NCBI GenBank assembly: GCA_015501595.1
Contig: JADNRX010000162.1
Span: forward strand, 1 to 64,000
DNA: 64,000 bases
Direction: 5' to 3'
Source: Hymenopellis radicata
Lineage: Eukaryota; Basidiomycota; Agaricomycetes; Agaricales; Physalacriaceae
This document shows, piece after piece, positions 55,610 to 64,000 of this stretch. The position numbers were made by a program, and so were the translations under genes. A model generated the notes under the pieces. It was not told the origin of the DNA and made no database searches. It was given only the letters and a program-made list of their open reading frames with translations. Position 1 is the first letter of the stretch; each line of letters starts with the position of its first letter.

Positions 55610-57616
55610 TCAGCATCCGGAATGAAACGCAGGCGCAGCATACCATAAGAATCCAGGACCCAACTCCATTCGAGGATTAACATCTCGCCCGAACTGATCT
55701 TTACACTTGCGAATGTCGAACACCGTCAAGATGTATACCACCGCAAGCCAAAATGTGTCCAGGGCCATGTCCTTCCCCGCGCACGACCTAGTTCGGAATG
55801 GCGTAAGACTGAAGTATCGATGAGGAGATAGCAATGGGACGGACCGTCTTCCATATCCGAAGACAATATGCGGGTCGGGGAGATTGTTGTTGCCTTTCAA
55901 GAACCTCTGTGGGTCGAACGCAGAAGGGTTTACGAATACCTTCTCATCATGTAGAATAGCCCTTCAAACGCGCGTGAGGACATACTTCCCATACAACGGG
56001 AAATGAATGTACCAGGTGTTAGGCATGATTGTGGCGCCCGCAGGGAGCCAGTAATCACGGTACTTTTCCCCTTTGATAGCGCGGTGCGGAACAGCCAAAG
56101 GCAGGACTGGGATCCATCTATAATACATAAGTAGAAGCACGTCAGCATAAGCATACCGAACGCAGACCAGACGAAGAAAGACAGACGTACCGTAGCACCT
56201 CCTTAATTACCGCCATCACCGTCGGCAGATTCGGACGATCTGAAAAGTCAGGAAGGCGGTTCTGTCCTATCACGGCGTTGATCTCGGCTTGGCATTGCTG
56301 CACTACTTCGGGGTGGGTGACCATCGCAAACATGAAGTTCGTTAGGGCGGCCGCGGTCTGTACACAGGATGAGAAACAGTTGTCAGGAATTTACGCCGAG
56401 GACTCACCGTATCGACGCCCGCGGCATACGCCACTGCTGCAGTGTTCTTAATGAGGGTCTCGCTGATACCCTCCCCGCCGTTCTGTTTATCCTCGAGACA
56501 TGTAGATACGAAGGAGGGCTCGGCAGTTCCACTCATCTACATCTTCGTGAGTTTCGAATTCGGAATCAGTAGGAGGGTGAACATACGACTTTGTTCTTGG
56601 CAGCGTTGTATGGCACCTCGACCATCGCTTCGGAGAGTTGTCGCCATTCCTTGGCCTGTTTCTTGAACCCGGCGCCCGGCATCCATTCCGGAACGTGTTT
56701 GACTGGGGAGTATGATTAGGGATGCGAGGGTGTGGACCTGTGTGGAAAGGAGGCTCACGAATGGGGAAGGTATCTACGAGGAATCCAGGCGGGTTGGCTG
56801 CAGTCGAAGTGCTTTTGGTGGCTTTCTCGACGAGCTCGACGAAAGGGTCGTTCTCTGGTGCGACAGAGTGTCCATAACTGGGGTGGAGAGAGTATCAGGT
56901 GTCATGTTGTAATTGAATAAGGAACAACTAACGTTCGCTTCATGATAATGGTACCGGTGTAGCTGTGATGACGGTTAGTCGGATATCAAGATGCCTGGGA
57001 TGGATACTCACTGGTTAAGATGAGCAAGGAAATCAGAAGGCGACTTGGCCATTCGTCGGAGGAGATGCTCGGCGGCGGGGACTTGAATGTCGCGCTGGAG
57101 AGATTGGTTCTGGAAGTGGGTCATGAAGACCTTGCGATGCTCACGCCACGAGTCACCGTAGCGCATCAAAGCGAAAGTCCATGTCCAGCCCATCCTTCGA
57201 AGAGGATCAGTACAATGAAGGAACGTCGAGATGTAAAGGACGTACAAATCTCTGATCATAGGCATATCGGGACGGTCAGAGAAGTTGGCGCTGCGCTTCT
57301 CGAGAACGTCGTTCACTGCTTTCATCGTGTTCAACACAATAATCTTAGAGCCGAAGACATCCACGGATATCACGTCGCCTGTTATGCCTGCATTAGTGCT
57401 TTCTACATATTTAACTGATAGATAGGACGCGCCATAAGTATGTGACCAGTCCCTAAACTGGGTCCACAGCGCCGGGACGTTCATCTGCAGGGCATTGCCC
57501 ACAATAGGAAGACCCGGTGGTCCAGGAGGAAGTGGCATTGCGGAACGGGCGCGTTTCCAATAGAGCGCGCCAGCGAAAATAACAACAGTGAGGAGAATGG
57601 GGATGGTGAGTGCCAT
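55610..57616 (-). CDS. Cytochrome P450 (P450 b), OrdA-like
   Basis: It starts at 57616 with a membrane anchor (IPILLTVVIFAGALYW) and [13 protein letters not shown]. Exons downstream give DVISVDVFGSKIIVLNTMKA, MRYGDSWREHRKVFMTHFQN, VKHVPEWMPGAGFKKQAKEW, the I-helix AAGVDT-TAAALTNFMFAMV, CQAEINAVIGQNRLPDFSDR, E-x2-R (KEVLRW), YRDYWLPAGATIMPNTW, FDPQRFL and the heme loop FGYGRRSCAGKDMA, ending HSGC at 55610. The heme loop is assembled across a 57-bp intron. The first intron (57379-57432) seems to use a GC donor. The pattern is that of the large agaricomycete P450 group annotated as O-methylsterigmatocystin oxidoreductase-like; the true substrate is unknown. All key motifs are intact. Confidence 0.85.
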
Positions 57617-58724
57617 GGTAGTTCAGGGTAACAAAAAAGTATGCAACAGTCTGGCTTTTGTACCAGAGAAGCACAACCATACGTGGATTGACTTTGAGAA
57701 AACTCGCAGGCCAATCAACCCATTCGGGTGCGCAGACCATACCAAGGTGATGACTGGACGATGCAACATCTGTGATTCCCGAATGAATACTGTAAGTGTC
57801 CGGGGATATAGGATAGTGCGTGTGGTTTTGAGAGTGTAGAACAGAGAACAGAGTGGGCTGCCGAGGTTGGAGGTGATGGTAGAAGTTCAGAAAGATCTGA
57901 TGCAAACTCGATCGAAGCGGCCGAGCAGCCGATGCCGATTAAATTTCAATTTCGCATCTCTTTTCATCCCCTGCTTGTTGCATGGTCTGTATCCTCTAGA
58001 CAAGAAGATAAATGCAAGGCTTCACCTACAATCCATCCCTAGACTGCGCAGCACCGATTTACATCCTACGCCGCTACTTGTCTAGGCAATGATGACGTTC
58101 GGGTTCGCCTGATGGCAGATAACTTGTCCGATCTGAAGAAACCAAACGAGCGACCATATCGGATCCTCGCGTCTCTGTGATGAACGAGCTCCAAATGACA
58201 CGGACGACCAGCCTTGACCGCATTGCTGCATCCTCACGATCGAGAACATCGTTGGCGGAATTGTACACGTTATTTTCAAAGGACTTCCTCTTGACCACGG
58301 TGTTCGAATACAGTCAAGTGGATCGTCCCAACAATTGTATTTGGGATCTGCGTCCGCGGAAGAAAAGCGTAGGTCGCGGTGATTACTTTTAAGGCCGAGT
58401 CGCCCTACTTTTCATGCCTGGCGGCTCCACCTGGCCAAGTTACCCAAGCATTTCCAAGCGCAACGAGTAGCCGTAGGCATTCAGGAAAAAGAGGGTACTG
58501 TTTCCCTACGAAGAAAGAAGGCGCAGGGAGCGACAGATCTCGCGACCGCGACGAATGCGACACCGACTCGGGCTAAGATCACGAGGGTAAGTCTTCAGTC
58601 TGCTCTGAGTCGGTGAATTAGTCGTTGATGCACTTTTCCCTCCCTACAGAGTCTGCCCGGGGTCCTGCGAGTACAACTTCTGTATACCAGGTTTGGTGGT
58701 CAATGCCCCAGAACTAAAGGTGCC
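57617..58724. other. Intergenic, no gene seen
   Basis: It holds the upstream region of P450 b; other ORFs here lack support. Confidence 0.45.
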
Positions 58725-58892
58725 ATGTCTCATCGCCGCGGACTCTCATCGGCAGCCGTCCGAGCATTCATGCTTTTAGTCGGGGGCATGTTCCTAACCG
58801 GCGGGCAAGGCTTTTGGCCTTCCGATGTGAACAAAAACGTACTTCACAATAGAATCCAGCACGCGTCGCTCGTGCATCTAGAGGGTTTTTGA
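58725..58892 (+). pseudogene. Heme-thiolate peroxidase fragment
   Basis: A 55-codon frame (MSHRRGLSSAAVRAFMLLVG ... HNRIQHASLVHLEGF) is a degraded copy of the middle of the peroxidase gene 0.9 kb downstream (LSAALAFLLSVGGMLITG ... HNRIEHDASLVHLDT). The Glu and Asp of the family EHD motif are gone (IQHAS for IEHDAS), and no flanking exons are present. It is a non-functional duplicate. Confidence 0.8.
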
Positions 58893-59395
58893 ATCGATGC
58901 TGAGCTACAGCAACAACTACGGGGGAGTCACGATTCATGAAAGCATTTGTTTTGCTGATGCACATGATGTCGTTTAGCCATGCCATATGGATATATTTTT
59001 CATGAAGACACGGCCTCAAAGCAACTGTGAGATCGTCCTTTTGATAAAGCATCAGAGCACTGACTTGCTCATCAGTGTTTTACACTTTATTCAATGTTCA
59101 CATCATGATCATGATGCTTCTATCGACCTAGTAGCCTCTCCATCATCTCCAACAACGCCTAACTTCGTCGCCATCATCTCGGTTCTTCATCCACTTTGGC
59201 AGACATCACGACTGCAGTAGCGCCCCAACGTCATCTCCGCTCTTGGTGGGGTGGCGTACTTCTGAATAGGATACGCCTTGGACTACTGAGACAGTGCCGT
59301 CGGCGTCGGATGTCGGGCCTGAGGCGCTATATAGAGGTGAGACTCAGTGATGTTTGTCCTCCTCTTTCCACGATGTCTTCTTCGGATGCCCGCAG

Positions 59396-60169
59396 ACACC
59401 TCCGAGACTACTCAGCGACGACGCGCATGCTTTTCGTGCACCGCTCGCTAGCGACGTCAGGTCCGTCTGTCCTGCTCTAAACACCATGGCGAATCACGGA
59501 TACATGTTAGTCTTCAATGCCTTCGCTCTCTTATCCGGAACTCAACCTTCCTTCGTCATATAGCCGCGCTCAGGCCGCGATATAACCATTCCCCAACTCA
59601 TAACCGGCTTGCGCACATGTTACGGACTCTCAGCCGCACTCGCATTCCTGCTCTCCGTCGGCGGCATGCTCATAACCGGACACTTTTGGTCTTCCGATCT
59701 ATACCACATCGGACGCCACAATAGAATCGAGCACGATGCGTCGCTCGTGCATCTGGACACGCCTCTTGGCGAACGGTACGGACCGATTGCTATACAAAAG
59801 GACTTGGTGGAAGCGTTAAAGGATGATGTGCGTGGCGAGGAGGGTAAGGTCGCGAACGATGACGACTTTGCACGGATGAGGATTAGGAGGGAGAAAGAGA
59901 CAGGTCATGTGCCGCTACCAAGTGTAAGAGATGCGTTTGCAAGGGCGGAGGCCGCTTCGATTCTGGAGGTATTTGGGGAGATACGGCCGGGAGAGGAAGC
60001 AGAGAGAAATGTGGCTGTGGAAAGGTTGGTATCGTTTCTTGGGGAGGAGAGACTCCCGGATGGGTGGAAGCCGGATCACGTTAATACGCTGAGAGATACG
60101 TTGAAGAGGAGTGGGCAATTGAAGAAGGTTATGGATGCGATGAGGAAGGATTCTGAGCAGGTTGACTAG
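59396..60169 (+). CDS. Heme-thiolate peroxidase (chloroperoxidase/UPO-like)
   Basis: The exon at 59396-59505 carries the Cys-heme ligand block SVCPALNTMANHGY. The exon at 59564-60169 carries PRSGRDITIPQLITGLR, the membrane-like helix AALAFLLSVGGMLIT, the EHD acid-base motif (RIEHDASLVHLDT), DDFARMRIRREKE and FLGEERLPDGWKP. These are the hallmarks of the chloroperoxidase / unspecific peroxygenase family, which uses peroxide for halogenation or oxygen insertion; members are often secreted or membrane-linked. The 58-bp intron between the exons leaves the frame one base short; an alternative donor (GTCTTC at 59510) would keep frame with a two-residue insert. The 5' exon(s) with any signal sequence, before a 59-bp intron ending at 59395, are uncertain. 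Confidence 0.78.
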
Positions 60170-60430
60170 TTACTTGAACCTCCGACAGCTAGTATGGAAT
60201 TTGTATGAACACGCATTAGCAAGCGAAACGAAGAGCAAGATGAAACTGTTTGAGCTTATCAGGCAGCCAAAGCGAATTAATCGCAGGACGAGTTGCACCC
60301 GCCGCCAAATGTTCATGCATGAGCATGGTATCAATAAGCGATATCACGCTAGTTTAGATTGGACATGAATAATTATTCGTGCAGATAAAAATTCGAAATG
60401 AGGAAATGAAAGCAATGGATCTATCAGCCT

Positions 60431-61706
60431 TCATAGATCCTTAACCTGCTCCTCCAACCACGTCCACACCTCCTCACCGAGCTTGTGATCCCGACTAAGC
60501 GGGCTTGGCTCACTCAAACGCGCCCATGGAATGAGATACTGGCGTATATCATAAGCACAATCCAGCGTATCTCAGCAGTACATACCTTGCCGCCGAAATC
60601 GACTCCCTCGGTGCTAGTCCCAGCATACAGCTGCGTCAACGCACCCATAGGGACGGGGTGTATAAAATACTTGATAATGTTCTCCTGCCACTTCGGGACG
60701 TGTTGTAGGAGATTAGTGCGCAAGTTACCCGGGTTGAGCGATGTCGAGATGATGCCTTTGTCTCTGTACCGATGGTCGATCTCATTTGCTAGGATCACAT
60801 TTCCCTAGCGCAATCATCAACACCATGCATGACACCCTGACACGGACGAGATCGCTCACCAGTTTACTATTAAAGTACAGCTGCTGCGTCGTCAGCTTAC
60901 GCCTTGCCGGACCGTCCTTCAACGTATTAAAGTCGATCGCCCCGAAGAGGTGCCCAGAGGTGGCGGTGTTTACAACGCGGACGTGCTTGTCGGGTGATTT
61001 CTCGGCGGTGGCGATGAGCGTGGGTATGAGCAGTTTTGTGAAGTACCAATGACCTGCAGGGCTATATGCTTAGCGACTTGGCGCGCTGTGCTATGGAACG
61101 GAGACGTACCGACAACGTGTGTGCCCCATTGCATGTCGTAGCCGTCTTTCGTGACCATCTCCACGGGACACCACATGAGTCCGCTTGGCAGGGGTCAGCT
61201 GTAGTTTCGCGCCGAAGAGACGAGGAGACTTACGCGTTGTTGAAGAGAATGTGTAGTTCGGATTCTTTCCTACAGAGCTCGCGTTAGAACGAAAGCAATT
61301 GGACATGGTATACACGAACGACAGAAACTCGGTGGCAGCCGCCTGTACGGATTTCAAGTCTTGTAGATCCAGCTTCAAGAAAATAGCTTCCTGCCCCGTA
61401 GATTCTTTGAGCTCTTTGATAGCGTCGGTAGCCTTCTCCCGGCTTCTGCAAGCAACGTAGACTTTAGCGTTGTGTTGTAAGAGAGCCTAATAACGATCGT
61501 CAGATAAGTGGTATGAAAGACGAAGAGCTACTAACCCGAACAGTCTCGAAACCAATGCCACTGTTGCCGCCAGTAACGATGACGACTTTTCCAGAGAGGT
61601 CCGGTATCTTGTCGGTGGACCACTTGGCCTTAGGCGGGTACGCCTGGTTGATCATAGAGAGCCAGTTTCCCATCTTCGTCGACGGGGTGGTGAGAGAAGG
61701 TATCAA
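60431..61706 (-). CDS. Short-chain dehydrogenase/reductase (SDR 1)
   Basis: About seven exons on the minus strand. The nucleotide-binding motif TGGNSGIG (in [20 protein letters not shown]) is near the N-terminus. Next come [45 protein letters not shown], and the catalytic Y-x3-K as LYFNSK, then [20 protein letters not shown] and [16 protein letters not shown]. The last exon ends [14 protein letters not shown] at 60431. It is of the retinol-dehydrogenase/WW-oxidoreductase-like kind common near fungal metabolic genes, reducing or oxidising alcohols or ketones with NAD(P). Start 61706 or the Met at 61673 ([10 protein letters not shown]); the latter fits relatives better. No disruption seen. Confidence 0.83.
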
Positions 61707-62388
61707 GTAAAAGTCGGGAATGGAAGAGGTGCTAGAATTCCATGACGAGAATGAAGGAACATATAAGAGGATGCCTTAGGCTTGTGTGATATCCCCGCCC
61801 CGCCCCGAAACTGTCTCGCCTCCGTCAACAAATGATGCGAGTGAATGAGGAAATCTCGTAAAAGGCCGTGCGTGTGCCAAGGAGCCATATGGTATGCGGC
61901 CTTATATGCGCAGGCAAACTACTGCTGCGACTACAGTTCGGCGGGCGTAGGAGGCCTCTATGGCCTCGGATAAATACCAGGCATAGATGGTCATTGGCCA
62001 GGAAAATGCGAGGCGCCCTACAAACGACGAAGTGGACGTTTGAAGGAGTTTTTGTTAGCTCCGTTGGCCTGACAAAGCCGGCGGGAACATTTGCCGCGGA
62101 GATGAGTTTCCGCGGCATTTCTCGGGCATCGGCCAAGCATGCCAAGAACCGACACGGATAGCTCATCATAGATGCCCTTGAAAGGGTTAAAGCGTGTAAA
62201 CCCGTCGTTCCTAGTGGACAGCACTACCTAGTACCGTGCCTGGATCATTGAATGACTTACTAAGTACTTACTTGTCCTTCCTTCCCCGATCATGGAGAAG
62301 AAGGTTTACGACCTCGGCATCCTGCTGCCATCATTTGCCTGAAGCTTCGCATGTCTGCTTCTGCTGCTGACTGAGCGGCGTATCCACC
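61707..62388. other. Intergenic, divergent promoters
   Basis: It separates two divergently transcribed SDR genes; nothing else recognised. Confidence 0.5.
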
Positions 62389-63280
62389 ATGAAAACCGTC
62401 TTCATCACCGGCGCCAGCACAGGAATTGGCCTCGCCACCGCCAAACTATTCTACGCAAAAGGGTGGAATGTAGTCGCAACCATGCGCTCTCCCGAAAAGG
62501 ACACCATCTTATCCGTTGACTCCTTCTCAGACCGCACGTCCTCCCCCTCGACCTCTCCAAGTTCGAAACCATCGAGCCAGCCCTCTTCAAGGGCGTCAAA
62601 CGGTTTGGCCAGATCAACGTCTTGATTAACAACGCTGCCTATGGACTGTACGGCGTTTTTGAAGCGATCCCAAGGGAGAGCGTCAAAGCCCAATTCGATG
62701 TGAATGTCTTCGGTAAGTCCGTGCCTTTGCTCATTCCGGCTCGGACTAACGGTATGCAGGTACCATGGATGTTACGCGAGCCGTTCTGCCACACCTCCGC
62801 GCTAACAGCAATGGAGGTGGTGTTATCAATATCAGCTCCGGGTCCGGCTTCTTCGGGCTGCCTTTGATGACCATGTATTCCGCGAGTAAACACGCGCTGG
62901 AGGGTTTCACAGAGGCCTTGTCCTACGAACTAGCATCACAGAACATCTTCGTGAAGAGCGTCGTGCCACATGACGGCGTAGCTTCTACGAGCTTTGGAAA
63001 TCGCTCACAGAGCGATGCGGTGCTTGGCGAAGGAGTCTATCCTCCCTCGTATGAAGAGTTTGTGCAGAACTGTTTGAAAAAGTTCTCGTCGATGGAAGGA
63101 GCTATAGAGATGTCATCCGAGGACGTGGCAGAGCTGATTTATGAGTCTGCGACTGACGGAAAGAAGCAGCTGAGGTATTTCATTGGGCCAGACCATCTCG
63201 GGACTATGAAGGCAAAATACGAGTCGTCGACTGACGAGCAGTACATGGAGTACATGCGCACGAAGGTCTTCGATGTGTAA
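62389..63280 (+). CDS. Short-chain dehydrogenase/reductase (SDR 2), one apparent frameshift
   Basis: It starts MKTVFITGASTGIGLATAKL (T-G-x3-G-x-G motif) and NVVATMRSPEKDT. After about 62500 the conserved sequence continues one frame over: LPLDLSKFETIEPALFKGVK, INVLINNAAYGLYGV, a 47-bp intron (62713-62759), then GGGVINISSGSGFFGLPLM, the catalytic MYSASKHALEGF and a C-terminal domain ending TKVFDV. The catalytic Tyr and Lys are intact. The shift needs one missing base between about 62500 and 62535. It belongs to the classical SDRs acting on alcohol/ketone substrates with NADP. It is functional if the shift is an assembly error; otherwise a recent pseudogene. Confidence 0.75.
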
Positions 63281-63316
63281 TCAGTTCTCTAGTCTATTAA
63301 ATGTAAAAAAGTACAT

Positions 63317-64000
63317 TTATGCGAATGCGCCGATATCCTCGTCCATCAACGCAATCATTTTGTCCTTATGTGCATGCCGCACCCTCAAGGAGACAACCAC
63401 CGCACCCTCGTTAGTCTCCCATAACCCATCCGCCACACGCACCGGATTCGCAGGATGCACACGGAACATCCTCTCCACGAAACCTCGGAATAATACTGCG
63501 TCCTTCCTTTGTACCCGAAATTGCGCAACCCGTTCTCATCGAGCCTGCAGACACCGTTAGACACGTCACGCGAACGCGACGTAATACTCACCCAAGGAGT
63601 GAGTTCACGAGAACGATTCCAGGTGCTGGATACATGTAGAAGCGCGTGTCTTTGACGGCTTGTTGGTAGCGGTTACTGTTGAGCATGAGATATGTCTCGA
63701 CAAAGTCGTTATCGCGCGCGCGGACAGTGTGTCTGCGAATGGACTGTGCAATGCTAGAGAGATCCGTCTTCCCCTGCAGATCGGCAAAAGTGATTACAGT
63801 GCAGTTCGCAGCGTTCTGGGGATGACGATACAGTGCATCTTCATCTGGGGTTCGTGTACGATACTGTGGCGGTTGTGAGATGAGATATTCATAGCGTTGT
63901 TTGATGAACAACTCACATTCATTAGATTCATCACGCAATGGATCGGCTCCTCAAGGCAGCGGTTGTGGAGTGTCGTGATATACGCCGACAACGCGTCTTG
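63317..64000 (-). CDS. BAHD-like acyltransferase, partial (5' end beyond window)
   Basis: On the minus strand, entering from the right edge: LSAYITTLHNRCLEEPIHCV, then after an intron YRTRTPDEDALYRHPQNAAN, CTVITFADLQGKTDLSSIAQ and TRFYMYPAPGIVLVNSLLG. The last exon reads DENGLRNFGYKGRTQYYSEV. These align block by block with the acyltransferase at 45-46.6 kb. Near 63479 one base is missing relative to that copy (SWERMFRVHPANP should follow EVSW), after which the C-terminus runs to a stop at 63317. The catalytic H-x3-D lies outside the window. It is convergent with SDR 2, 37 bp apart. Confidence 0.75.

Overview
The window looks like nuclear DNA of a filamentous basidiomycete, most likely Agaricomycetes. 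Nearly every gene is cut by 42-67 bp introns with GT..AG ends and CTNAC-like branch sites. Protein types point the same way: expanded F-box and BTB families, multi-intron cytochromes P450, UPC2-like Zn2Cys6 regulators, a Mug135-like protein and a chloroperoxidase/UPO-like enzyme. I saw no rRNA, tRNA, CRISPR array or obvious housekeeping operon, so this reads as a fast-evolving accessory region.

Layout. 0-5.4 kb: a GATA-type zinc-finger gene that now reads in several frames, then three damaged F-box/LRR copies in mixed orientation. 5.7-24 kb: four BTB genes sharing a C-terminal C-x4-C / C-x2-C module. The first has a SINE-like insertion just upstream. The fourth is split by a 5,025-bp DNA transposon with 100-bp identical inverted repeats and an 8-bp target duplication. 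Between them lie a membrane protein of unknown function (7.1-8.4 kb), a small four-exon protein (9.5-10.3 kb), an intact eleven-exon F-box protein (12.6-15.0 kb) and a Mug135-like protein (15.3-16.1 kb). 24.2-25.7 kb holds an acidic, probably nuclear protein.

From 26 kb to the right edge the content is metabolic: two complete P450s and one P450 relic, three paralogous Zn2Cys6 regulators, an aldo/keto reductase, a TAP-like alpha/beta hydrolase, two BAHD-like acyltransferases, a heme-thiolate peroxidase plus a dead fragment of one, two short-chain dehydrogenases, a small secreted protein and one more F-box gene. This could be a tailoring-enzyme region of a secondary-metabolite locus, but no PKS, NRPS or terpene synthase is visible. 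A P450 + Zn2Cys6 pair at 26-31 kb seems to have been duplicated to 51.6-54.2 kb, where the P450 copy decayed.

Several conserved reading frames (aldo/keto reductase, one SDR, the partial acyltransferase, the peroxidase, F-box, GATA and transposase genes) are broken by single-base shifts, mostly one-base losses and often in or next to short homopolymers. Either many of these genes are dying or the assembly carries homopolymer errors. Exon coordinates marked as inferred come from splice-site reading and paralogue comparison by eye.
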